In this document: one piece after another, positions 1 through 6,313 of the stretch
Layout: each line of letters begins with the position of its first letter
How positions within the stretch are numbered: the stretch's first letter is position 1
Source of the DNA: Lentzea sp.
GTDB lineage: Bacteria > Actinomycetota > Actinomycetes > Mycobacteriales > Pseudonocardiaceae
Reading direction: 5' to 3'
Assembly: GCA_030146905.1 (NCBI GenBank)
Contig: JASLAV010000593.1
Span: 1 to 10,145, forward strand
DNA: 10,145 nucleotides
Program-made: the position numbers and the translations under genes
The notes under the pieces: generated by a model
Database searches by the model: none
The model's input: the letters and a program-made list of their open reading frames with translations, nothing else
What the model was told of the DNA's origin: nothing

Positions 1-1098
1 CCACGCCATCCGCACGGGCTGGCCGGGCGCGCCCGCGTCGTCGATGCGCCGGGCGTTCTGCACGAACGCCGACAGCACACCACCGGGCGTGCCGACCACG
101 AACTGCGTGGACACGCCCGTGTAGACGACGTCCTGGACCACCCCGCGGAGCACGCACCAGCCGCTCGGCGGCTCGGCGGTCTGGTCGAACAGGTGCACCT
201 TCTCCGGGCGGACGGTCGCGGCGACCTTCTTGCCGTGGCCGACGCCGCCGGTGAACCTGGCGCGCAGGTTCGTGGCACCGGGCGCTTCCAGGACGGCGAA
301 CCCACCATCCACACCGGACACCTCGGCGTCGAGGATGTTGGACGTGCCGATGAACCCGGCGACGAAGCGGGTCGCGGGGCGTTCGTAGACGTCCTCGGGG
401 TAACCGACCTGCTCGATCCTGCCCGCGTTCATCACGGCGATGCGGTGCGAGAGGACCAGCGCCTCTTCCTGGTCATGCGTGACGTAGAGGAACGTCGTGC
501 CGACCTCGCGCTGGATGCGCATCAGCTCGATCTGCAGCTCCTTGCGGAGCTTGGCGTCGAGGGCACCGAGCGGTTCGTCGAGCAGGAGCAGCCGAGGACC
601 CGCGGCGAGCGCACGGGCGATGGCGACACGCTGCTGCTGACCGCCGGACAACTGCGCGGGCCTGCGCTTGGCGAACTGCGACAACCGCACGAGCTCCAAG
701 TGCTCGCCGACGCGCTTCTTGAGCTCGTCGCCGCGGACCTTCTTGCGCTTGAGGCCGTACGCGACGTTGTCCCACACCGACATGTGCGGGAACAGCGCAT
801 ACGACTGGAAGACGGTGTTGACGTCCCGCCGGTACGGAGGAACCCCCACCATGTCGTTGCCGTCGAGCTCGATGCGGCCCTCGTCGGGGTCGACGAACCC
901 GGCGATCATGCGCAGGACGGTGGTCTTGCCGCAGCCGGACGGGCCGAGCACCGAGAAGAACTCGCCCTCGTGGACGTTCAGCGAGACGCCGTCGACCGCC
1001 ACCTGGTCGGAGAAGCGCTTGCGCACGCCGTGGAGACCGATCTCGACGGGGGCGAACGTGTCCGGGGTGGAGGCCTCAGCGGGAGAGAAGCCGGTCAA
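1..1098 (-). CDS. potA: PotA-like spermidine/putrescine-type ABC transporter ATP-binding protein (partial, C-terminus beyond left edge)
   Basis: Cytoplasmic ATPase subunit that would power a binding-protein-dependent importer of the polyamine/opine/iron class. The 366 visible codons hold every ABC motif: Walker A GPSGCGKTT (52-60), Q-loop Gln98, signature LSGGQ (150-154), Walker B LLLLD with catalytic Glu175 (170-175), D-loop ALDA near 179-182 and H-loop His208. The part after about residue 270 has the look of a TOBE_2 domain and ends at the window edge in GQPVRMAW, close to the usual PotA C-terminus, so probably only 10-20 residues are missing. The frame opens after a TAG at 1141-1143 and contains no ATG or GTG before the ABC core. 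TTG at 1098 is therefore the likely start, with a weak GAAGG about 10 bases upstream. No permease or binding-protein gene is visible; they may lie to the left. The family is clear, but the substrate (polyamine, or another PotA-class solute) is inferred. Confidence 0.93.
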   Translation of the reverse strand, partial: MTGFSPAEASTPDTFAPVEIGLHGVRKRFSDQVAVDGVSLNVHEGEFFSVLGPSGCGKTTVLRMIAGFVDPDEGRIELDGNDMVGVPPYRRDVNTVFQSYALFPHMSVWDNVAYGLKRKKVRGDELKKRVGEHLELVRLSQFAKRRPAQLSGGQQQRVAIARALAAGPRLLLLDEPLGALDAKLRKELQIELMRIQREVGTTFLYVTHDQEEALVLSHRIAVMNAGRIEQVGYPEDVYERPATRFVAGFIGTSNILDAEVSGVDGGFAVLEAPGATNLRARFTGGVGHGKKVAATVRPEKVHLFDQTAEPPSGWCVLRGVVQDVVYTGVSTQFVVGTPGGVLSAFVQNARRIDDAGAPGQPVRMAW

Positions 1099-1254
1099 GG
1101 TGCAGGCGCCTTCGCGAGGTCGGACGGGTGGGCCGCGCCGAGCCTAGACCGGCGCGACCTCGCCCGTCAGTCGTGCGCGCGCGACCTCACACATCCGTGC
1201 GGGCCCACATGTGCGACGATGACCCGGTAATCCGGATGAGCAGTGGAGGAAACC

Positions 1255-1512
1255 GTGGCTTCGTCCTCGGAACTGGACAAGCGTCCTGCCGTCGACCCTC
1301 ACGAGGAGCCGTCGCACCAGTGGGGCTGGCACGGCACCCTGCCCAAGGGCACCCGCATCGCCGGCTGGCTCTCCGCGGTCTTCTGCTTCCTGATGCTGAT
1401 CGGCAACCACCACGGTCAGACCGAGAACATCTTCCTCATCGCCTCCGGCGTGACGATCATCGCGCTGCTGCTGTGGGACGCCGCCCGTCGCAAGACGTCC
1501 TGGCGCCGCTGA
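1255..1512 (+). CDS. DUF2631 family small membrane protein
   Basis: This 85-residue protein has an acidic/polar N-terminus, the motif VDPHEEPSHQWGWHG (about residues 13-27), and two hydrophobic segments (about 36-50 and 60-75) separated by a short GNHHGQTEN loop. It ends in a basic tail, RRKTSWRR. The VDP..EPS..WGW motif followed by two membrane spans matches my memory of the actinobacterial DUF2631 family, found also in mycobacteria, whose function is unknown. GTG at 1255 is chosen because GGAGG (1245-1249) lies five bases upstream. A GTG at 1243 would add four residues but would overlap that ribosome site. It is divergent from the PotA-like gene and convergent with the kinase gene, with 40 bases between stops. 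Family placement is from motif memory and was not searched. Confidence 0.85.
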   Translation: MASSSELDKRPAVDPHEEPSHQWGWHGTLPKGTRIAGWLSAVFCFLMLIGNHHGQTENIFLIASGVTIIALLLWDAARRKTSWRR

Positions 1513-1552
1513 GTCAGGCCTCCCCGCTGCGCGTCCAGTTTCGCGCGGGTGA

Positions 1553-3127
1553 TCAGGCGACGACCCAGCCCTGCAGGAACTCGGTGGTGTAGCCCTCGCA
1601 GTTGCCGTGCAGCGAGTCGAAGTGGTGTCCGCCGAGGTTGCAGCGGTAGAGCGGCAGCACGTTCACGTCGGACGGCTTCGCGGTGAAGACGTGCCCGAGC
1701 GGGTTCGCGTCGTGGACGATCTGGCCTTCGCAGGTGGACGAGGACGACGTCATGCGGTCCTCGGAGTTGGGGATCTTGCAGCTGTACAACGGTTTCGTGT
1801 TCGCTTCCGGGTTCACCAGCAGCTTGCCGAGACCGCCGGTGTTCTCCACGGTGAAACCGGCGGGGACCTTGACGCGCGAGGTGCCGCTGTAGTGCCAGCC
1901 GTTCGCGTTGCGGTAGCGGGAGAACACGACCGTCTCGCGCGGCGGCTTCGGTTGCGTGGTCGCCGGCGGCGCGGGTGCACTCGCCTGGCTCTGGCTGGGT
2001 TTCGCGGCGCTCGACCGGCTGCTCGGCGCCGCGCTGCTGCTTGAGACGGCCGTGCTGCTCGGTGCGCTGGACGACGCGCCACTGCTTTGCGACACCGGCT
2101 GCACGCCGGGGTCGGCGCCCTGCTGGGCCGCCGCCGTGCCGGGGACGTCCGGCTTGAGCAGGAAGACGGCCGCGAGCGCGATCACGACCACCGCGGCAGC
2201 GGCACCGGCGAACACACCGATCCTCTTGCGCGACTTGGGTTCGTCGTCCCAGTCCGACTTGGTGTGCTGCGGCGGCACGAACGTCGTGACGGGCTCGATG
2301 ACGACGGTCTGTTCGGACTGCGTGGGCGGGATGACGACCGAGGTGTGCCCGGCGAGCCGTTCGCGCAGCTGAGCCGCGGTGGGACGACGGCTGTCGTCGT
2401 GGGTGAGCAGGCTCATGATCGTCGCGGCGAGCGGGCCGCGGCAGCGGGTGAGGACGGGCTCCTCGTACATGATCGCGTGCATGGTCGCCGCCGTGGTGTC
2501 GCGCTGGAACGGTGCGCGGCCCTCGGCGGCGTGGAACATGGTGGCGCCCAACGCCCACAGGTCGCTCGACGGTGAAGGGGGCTTGCCGGCGAACAGTTCC
2601 GGCGCCATGTACCCCGGCGATCCCATGATGCCGCCGGTGGCCGTGATGCCGGGGTCGTCCATCGCGCGGGCGATGCCGAAGTCCGCGAGCTTCACACGTC
2701 CGTCGGACAGCACCATGATGTTGCTGGGCTTGACGTCCCTGTGCACGATGCCCGCCGCGTGCGCCGCTTCGAGGGCGCTCAGGACCTGCAGGCCGATGTC
2801 CGCGACCTCGGCCTCCGTGAGGGCCTTGCGGGTCATGACCTCCGACAGCGTGGGCGCCTCGACGAGCTCCATGACCAGGTACGTGACGCCGTGCTCGACG
2901 ATGACGTCGTAGATGCCGACGACGTTGGGACTGTTGAGGCGACCGGCCGTGCGCGCTTCGCGGAGCACGCGTTCGTTCTCGGTGGTGCGCAGCTCCTTGA
3001 GCGCGACCTGTCGACCGATGACCCGGTCCTCCGCCAGCCAGACGACCCCCATGCCGCCCCGGCCGAGCTCTCTGATCGTCGCGTATCTGCCCGCGACCAG
3101 CCTCGTCGGTTCCCCCACTCGCGGCAT
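1553..3127 (-). CDS. Receptor-type Ser/Thr protein kinase (PknB class) with repeated Cys-containing ectodomain
   Basis: A 524-residue single-pass membrane kinase. The catalytic domain (about 15-260) has the glycine loop GRGGMG (22-27), ATP lysine Lys44, probable helix-C Glu57, HRD (129-131), Asn136, DFG (149-151), and an activation loop with Thr162, Thr164 and Ser170 before APE (175-177). It should be an active Hanks-type kinase that autophosphorylates. A juxtamembrane stretch leads to one transmembrane helix (about 303-324) and then a Ser/Ala/Pro-rich linker (about 340-397). The extracytoplasmic domain (about 400-524) has two similar units, PLYSC...CEGQ and PLYRC...CEGY, with cysteine pairs 450/466 and 496/510. 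There are no PASTA repeats, so the ligand is probably not muropeptide of the PknB kind. ATG at 3127 is preceded only by a weak GGA. It is divergent from a secreted lectin-protease gene. The kinase call is very secure; the sensor function is inferred. Confidence 0.96.
   Translation of the reverse strand: MPRVGEPTRLVAGRYATIRELGRGGMGVVWLAEDRVIGRQVALKELRTTENERVLREARTAGRLNSPNVVGIYDVIVEHGVTYLVMELVEAPTLSEVMTRKALTEAEVADIGLQVLSALEAAHAAGIVHRDVKPSNIMVLSDGRVKLADFGIARAMDDPGITATGGIMGSPGYMAPELFAGKPPSPSSDLWALGATMFHAAEGRAPFQRDTTAATMHAIMYEEPVLTRCRGPLAATIMSLLTHDDSRRPTAAQLRERLAGHTSVVIPPTQSEQTVVIEPVTTFVPPQHTKSDWDDEPKSRKRIGVFAGAAAAVVVIALAAVFLLKPDVPGTAAAQQGADPGVQPVSQSSGASSSAPSSTAVSSSSAAPSSRSSAAKPSQSQASAPAPPATTQPKPPRETVVFSRYRNANGWHYSGTSRVKVPAGFTVENTGGLGKLLVNPEANTKPLYSCKIPNSEDRMTSSSSTCEGQIVHDANPLGHVFTAKPSDVNVLPLYRCNLGGHHFDSLHGNCEGYTTEFLQGWVVA
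1955..2092 (-). repeat. Ser/Ala/Pro low-complexity linker of the kinase gene
   Basis: Residues about 346-391 of the kinase are almost entirely Ser, Ala, Pro, Thr, Gln and Lys, including runs of four serines. It reads as a flexible extracytoplasmic spacer between the membrane helix and the folded ectodomain. Such linkers are often glycosylated in actinomycetes, which cannot be seen here. Confidence 0.8.
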
Positions 3128-3210
3128 GCTATCCGGACCGTTTTCCCGGCTTCTTTCCTGTCCGGTTCTGTCCGCTGACAGTGCGTACCGGTTTCGCTAC
3201 CGTTCGAGAT

Positions 3211-3220
3211 GGTCTAGACC
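3211..3220. promoter_or_regulatory. Perfect palindrome GGTCTAGACC, candidate operator between kinase and lectin-protease genes
   Basis: GGTCTAGACC is its own reverse complement and sits 36 bases upstream of the ATG of the secreted lectin-protease, inside the 129-base divergent intergenic region. The same region carries a direct repeat of CTGTCCG (3158-3164 and 3168-3174) exactly one helical turn apart. The position suits an operator or promoter-overlapping site for the rightward gene. The palindrome is seen; the regulatory role is inferred. Confidence 0.4.
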
Positions 3221-3256
3221 GCTAACCCCCTGCCTCGCTGTGAAGGCGGTCCTTCT

Positions 3257-4459
3257 ATGTCTCTTGGCGTGTTGTTGGCGGCATTTTCCCTGTTCAGCCC
3301 GATAGTGGACGATCTGCCGGACGAGTTCCGCCGACCCTCGTCCGACATCTCCGTCCAGTCCGTCGTGTGCGACGGCGACGGCGTGAGCGGCAAGCGCGTT
3401 CAGGCCGTGTACGTGCGCGGCGACCAGTCGGCGGACCGGTATCCGCAGCTCGTGGGCCAGTTCCAGACGTTCGCCGACCAGATCGACAACTCGTTCGTCG
3501 AGGCGGCCGCACGCCTGGGCGGTGGCGTCCGGCACGTGCGTTTCGTGACGCAGCCCGACTGCCGCGCGAAGGTCGACAACGTTGTCGTGCCGCAGTCGGC
3601 GATGTCCTCCCCGTCCGCGGTCGCCGACCAGCTGGCGGCGCGCGGCTACAACCGCACCGACCGCAAGTACCTGTTCTGGCACGACTCCGGCGGCTGCGGC
3701 GTGGCGTGGGGCGCACCGGGCGACGACCGCCCCGGCGCCGACAACGGCTACAACTCGGGACCTTCCTACGCCGCGGTGGGGACGGGCTGCTGGACGTGGC
3801 AGGCGAGCGGCCACGAGCTGCTGCACACCCTGGGCGCCGTGCAACGGTCGGCACCGCACTCCTCGCAGTTCGGCCACTGCTGGGACGACCAGGACATCAT
3901 GTGCTACGACGACGGCGGCATCCCGAACCCGCCCGGTGGCCTGGTCAACGTCTGTCCGGGAGCGCCGGAGAACCAGATCGACTGCAACGGCGACGACTAC
4001 TTCCACACCAACCCCGCCGCCGGCTCGTACCTGGCGACGCACTGGAACGTGGCACGCAGCCAGTTCCTGACCTCGTCCGGCGGCGGTGGCGGCGGCGCGA
4101 TCGTCGGCATCGGCGGAAAGTGCGTCGACGTCAGCAACTCCGCCACCACCGACGGCACCGCGATCCAGCTCTGGAACTGCAACAGCTCCGGCGCCCAGCA
4201 GTGGTCACGCACGGGCGACACGTTGCGCGCCTTGGGAAAGTGCATGGACGTGTCCGGCTCGGGCACGGCTGACGGCACCGTCGTCCAGCTGTGGACCTGC
4301 AACGGCACCGGCGCCCAGGTGTGGACGCGCTCCGGGAACACGCTGCGCAACCCGCAGTCCGGCAAGTGCCTCGACCCGTCCGGCGGCTCGTCCGCAGACG
4401 GCACCAGGCTGGTCATCTGGTCGTGCAACGGCGCCGCGAGCCAGAACTGGAGCCTCTGA
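3257..4459 (+). CDS. Secreted metzincin-like zinc metalloprotease with C-terminal ricin B-type lectin domain
   Basis: A 400-residue exported protein. A short hydrophobic N-terminus (about 3-17) looks like a signal peptide with a weak n-region lacking basic residues. The central domain (about 30-272) has the zinc motif HELLH (186-190), followed by Gly193 and Gln196, then SAPH (198-201), GHC (206-208) and a probable Met-turn, DIMCYDD (213-219). Several paired cysteines suit an extracellular fold. A glycine linker (275-280) leads to a trefoil lectin (about 281-400) with three units, each having a Cys pair and a closing QxW: QQW (314-316), QVW (354-356) and QNW (396-398). The protein probably binds polysaccharide through the lectin and cleaves protein. 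ATG at 3257 is the only standard start after the upstream TAG (3215-3217), with GAAGG 10 bases before it. It is followed by a strong terminator. The lectin is certain; active protease is likely, although the third zinc ligand is noncanonical. Confidence 0.87.
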   Translation: MSLGVLLAAFSLFSPIVDDLPDEFRRPSSDISVQSVVCDGDGVSGKRVQAVYVRGDQSADRYPQLVGQFQTFADQIDNSFVEAAARLGGGVRHVRFVTQPDCRAKVDNVVVPQSAMSSPSAVADQLAARGYNRTDRKYLFWHDSGGCGVAWGAPGDDRPGADNGYNSGPSYAAVGTGCWTWQASGHELLHTLGAVQRSAPHSSQFGHCWDDQDIMCYDDGGIPNPPGGLVNVCPGAPENQIDCNGDDYFHTNPAAGSYLATHWNVARSQFLTSSGGGGGGAIVGIGGKCVDVSNSATTDGTAIQLWNCNSSGAQQWSRTGDTLRALGKCMDVSGSGTADGTVVQLWTCNGTGAQVWTRSGNTLRNPQSGKCLDPSGGSSADGTRLVIWSCNGAASQNWSL

Positions 4460-4468
4460 GGAGGAGGC

Positions 4469-4499
4469 GGCCCCCGCTCGTGTCCGAGTGGGGGCCTTT
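4469..4499 (+). terminator. Intrinsic terminator after the lectin-protease gene
   Basis: A 12-base-pair stem pairs 4469-4480 (GGCCCCCGCTCG) with 4485-4496 (CGAGTGGGGGCC). It has one G-T wobble and a TGTC tetraloop, and is followed by TTT. It begins nine bases after the TGA of the lectin-protease gene. The U-tract is short, as is usual in high-GC actinomycetes. Confidence 0.88.
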
Positions 4500-4554
4500 C
4501 CCGCGGCTTCGTGTTCGACGTGGCGACCGGCCTGCTGTCCGAGGTGAAGCCCTG

Positions 4555-4640
4555 GTGTCCCGCAAGTCTCGTCCGCGATAGTCGCGGCCGAGGGCCCCGG
4601 AGACGGCACCGTGACTTCATCAAACGGGCTTACGGGACAC
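4555..4640. repeat. 86-base inverted-repeat element, MITE-like or structured 3' region
   Basis: The outer arms GTGTCCCGCAAG (4555-4566) and CTTACGGGACAC (4629-4640) are inverted copies with one mismatch in 12. Nested inside are GTCTC (4566-4570) with GAGAC (4600-4604), and a perfect hairpin CCGCGA-TAG-TCGCGG (4573-4587). GCCCT occurs just outside both ends (4549-4553 and 4643-4647), one or two bases away from the arms, resembling an imperfect target duplication. The element lies in the intergenic space between the terminator at 4469-4499 and the stop codon of the 143-residue gene. It could be a small non-autonomous transposon remnant, or a terminator-like structure for the leftward transcript. 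There is no coding capacity. Confidence 0.45.
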
Positions 4641-4645
4641 GCGCC

Positions 4646-5077
4646 CTAGACGCACGCCCAGCAGTAGAGCCGCTCGCCGTTCTTCCCCGCTTCGACGGCC
4701 AAGGCCTTGAGCTCGTGCAGGACTTCGGCGAGCACAGCCGCGTCGAACCCCTCCAGCTCCTCGATCCCCGCCCACCTCACCGCGACCTCGTCCAGGTCAT
4801 CGGCGGCCGCGAGCCCGTCCCGCAGGCCGTCGGTGACCGTGATGACCAGCAGTCCGCCGTCGTCGTGCTCCTTCGCGACGTCGTCGGCCCACCGCGGATC
4901 CGCGACCACCTCGTCGTAAGGGCGCCCGGTGAGCAGTTCTTCGAGCTGCCCCATCACCACGAGCGGGTCGATGAACTTGGTCTCCACAGTCGGGAACTGG
5001 TCCCTCGGCCCCTCTTCGAGCGCGGTGGCGGCCGCGTCGTCGGACGGCGCGGCGAAGTAGTCGTACAAGACAGCCAC
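4646..5077 (-). CDS. Conserved-looking hypothetical protein, 143 residues
   Basis: I do not recognise a named family. The protein is acidic and has no signal peptide or membrane segment. It opens VAVLYDYFAAPSDDAAA, has a central MGQLEELLTGRPYDEVV stretch (about 40-58) and a helix-rich second half, and ends ERLYCWACV with two cysteines near the C-terminus. GTG at 5077 is chosen because GAGGGG lies about nine bases upstream. An open frame extends to 5179, but that extension is Arg/Ser/Pro-rich, overlaps the end of rlmN and looks non-coding. It lies 52 bases downstream of rlmN on the same strand, so co-transcription is possible. Small cytoplasmic proteins with this opening occur in actinomycetes as uncharacterised proteins, as far as I recall; no function is assigned. 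Confidence 0.8.
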   Translation of the reverse strand: MAVLYDYFAAPSDDAAATALEEGPRDQFPTVETKFIDPLVVMGQLEELLTGRPYDEVVADPRWADDVAKEHDDGGLLVITVTDGLRDGLAAADDLDEVAVRWAGIEELEGFDAAVLAEVLHELKALAVEAGKNGERLYCWACV

Positions 5078-5129
5078 GTCTTGAGTCCCCTCAGGCGTGC
5101 ACGATGTTCGTCGCCGGCCGCCCCGCGGC

Positions 5130-6236
5130 TCAGCCCTCGGCAGCCAGCTGACCGCAGGCGGCCGCGATCTCCTGGCCACGGGTGTCGCGAACGGTGCACT
5201 CCACGCCCTGCTCCCGAACCCGCCGCACGAACTCCCGCTCCACCGGCTTCGGCGACGCGTCCCACTTCGACCCCGGAGTCGGGTTCAGCGGGATCAGGTT
5301 CACGTGCACGAGCTGGCCCAGGTGCTTGCGCAGCTTCTTGCCGAGCAGGTCCGCCCGCCACCCCTGGTCGTTGATGTCGCGGATCAGCGCGTACTCGATC
5401 GACACGCGCCGCCCGGTCTGGTCCGCGTACCCGCGCGCGGCCTCCAGCACCTCGGCGACGTCCCACCGGGTGTTCACCGGCACCAGCGTGTTGCGCAGCT
5501 CGTCGTCCGGCGTGTGCAGCGACACCGCCAGCCGCACCTGCAGCTTCTCCTCGGTCAGCTTGCGGATCGCCGGCACCAGGCCGACCGTCGAGACGGTCAC
5601 CGTGCGCTGCGAGATGCCCAGGCCGTCCGGCGCCGGTGCGGTGATGCGGTGCACGGCCTCGATCACGCGCTTGTAGTTCGCGAGCGGTTCGCCCATGCCC
5701 ATGAAGACGATGTTCGACAGGCGACCGGGGCCGCCCGGCAGTTCGCCGTCGCGCATCGCGGCGGCACCGAGGCGCACCTGGTCCACGATCTCCGCGGTCG
5801 ACAGGTTCCGCTGCAGGCCGCCCTGGCCGGTCGCGCAGAACGGGCACGCCATGCCGCAGCCCGCCTGCGAGGAGATGCACAGGGTCGCGCGGTCCGGGTA
5901 GCGCATCAGCACGGACTCGATGAGCGTGCCGTCGTGGGCGCGCAGCAGCGTCTTCGCCGTGGTGCCCTCGTCGGTGGTGACCTTGCGCACGACCGTGAAC
6001 AACGGCGGCATCAGGTCGGCGACGAGCTTGTCGCGCGTGGCCGCCGGGATGTCCGTCATCTCCGCCGGGTCGACGGTCAGGCGGCTGAAGTAGTGGTTGG
6101 CCAGCTGCTTGGCGCGGAACGGCTTCTCACCGAGGGCGGCAACGGCGTCGAGGCGTTCGGCTGGCGACAGGTCGACGAGGTGGCGCGGCGGCAGGCCGCG
6201 CTTGGGCGCGTCGAAGACAAGGGGAAGCGAGGTCAT
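5130..6236 (-). CDS. rlmN: Dual-specificity RNA methyltransferase RlmN (23S rRNA A2503 / tRNA A37 C2-methyltransferase)
   Basis: A radical-SAM enzyme that methylates C2 of adenosine 2503 in 23S rRNA and adenosine 37 of certain tRNAs, tuning translational accuracy. Its 368 residues match the family length. The CxxxCxxC cluster motif is CGMACPFC (Cys127, Cys131, Cys134), followed by ATGQGG. The SAM-binding [11 protein letters not shown] motif is at 178-188. Cys120 (LCISSQ) and Cys347 (ECTVRDTRG) match the catalytic pair Cys118 and Cys355 of the E. coli enzyme, so the ping-pong methyl-cysteine mechanism should be intact. The N-terminal accessory domain covers roughly residues 15-90. ATG at 6236 has only a weak GGA upstream. 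RlmN and the drug-resistance enzyme Cfr share this architecture, but the N-terminal form, the length and the housekeeping context fit RlmN. Confidence 0.96.
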   Translation of the reverse strand: MTSLPLVFDAPKRGLPPRHLVDLSPAERLDAVAALGEKPFRAKQLANHYFSRLTVDPAEMTDIPAATRDKLVADLMPPLFTVVRKVTTDEGTTAKTLLRAHDGTLIESVLMRYPDRATLCISSQAGCGMACPFCATGQGGLQRNLSTAEIVDQVRLGAAAMRDGELPGGPGRLSNIVFMGMGEPLANYKRVIEAVHRITAPAPDGLGISQRTVTVSTVGLVPAIRKLTEEKLQVRLAVSLHTPDDELRNTLVPVNTRWDVAEVLEAARGYADQTGRRVSIEYALIRDINDQGWRADLLGKKLRKHLGQLVHVNLIPLNPTPGSKWDASPKPVEREFVRRVREQGVECTVRDTRGQEIAAACGQLAAEG

Positions 6237-6284
6237 AGCACATCCAGTGTCCCACGAACTCCAAGTGAACCGGACCGTTACATC

Positions 6285-6310
6285 ACGATAGGTTCCGATA
6301 TATCGTTAAC
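6285..6310. promoter_or_regulatory. Palindromic CGATATATCG operator/promoter upstream of the PadR gene
   Basis: CGATATATCG (6296-6305) is a perfect 10-base palindrome. A third half-site, CGATA (6286-6290), lies exactly 10 bases upstream of the first, so ACGATA and TATCGT are also paired across 6285-6306. It ends eight bases before the PadR start and is strikingly AT-rich for this genome. PadR regulators commonly bind such palindromes in their own promoters. The TATA-like core may also serve as the -10 element, which would put the transcript start at or near the ATG. Autoregulation, and possible control of rlmN on the other side, are inferred. Confidence 0.6.
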
Positions 6311-6313
6311 GAC

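Noticed and set aside
193..1230. Long rightward open frame opposite the ABC ATPase
   Set aside because: It is antisense to a gene with complete ABC motifs. Its Arg/Asp/Val/Leu-rich composition is a typical high-GC shadow.
1527..1548. Possible bidirectional terminator between DUF2631 and kinase stops
   Set aside because: The stem is only about 7 pairs including a wobble, with an 8-base loop and no T-tract. Too weak to call.
1416..2558. Second leftward open frame overlapping the kinase gene
   Set aside because: It is out of frame with the kinase, which has all catalytic motifs. The product is Arg/His/Pro-rich with no domain character.
1553..3127. PASTA-domain (PknB/StkP) sensor kinase
   Set aside because: The ectodomain has paired cysteines and CEG motifs and lacks PASTA-like repeats.
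3197..4042. Leftward open frame opposite the lectin-protease
   Set aside because: It is antisense to a gene with zinc-site, Met-turn and QxW motifs, and its composition is Val/Arg/Ala-rich.
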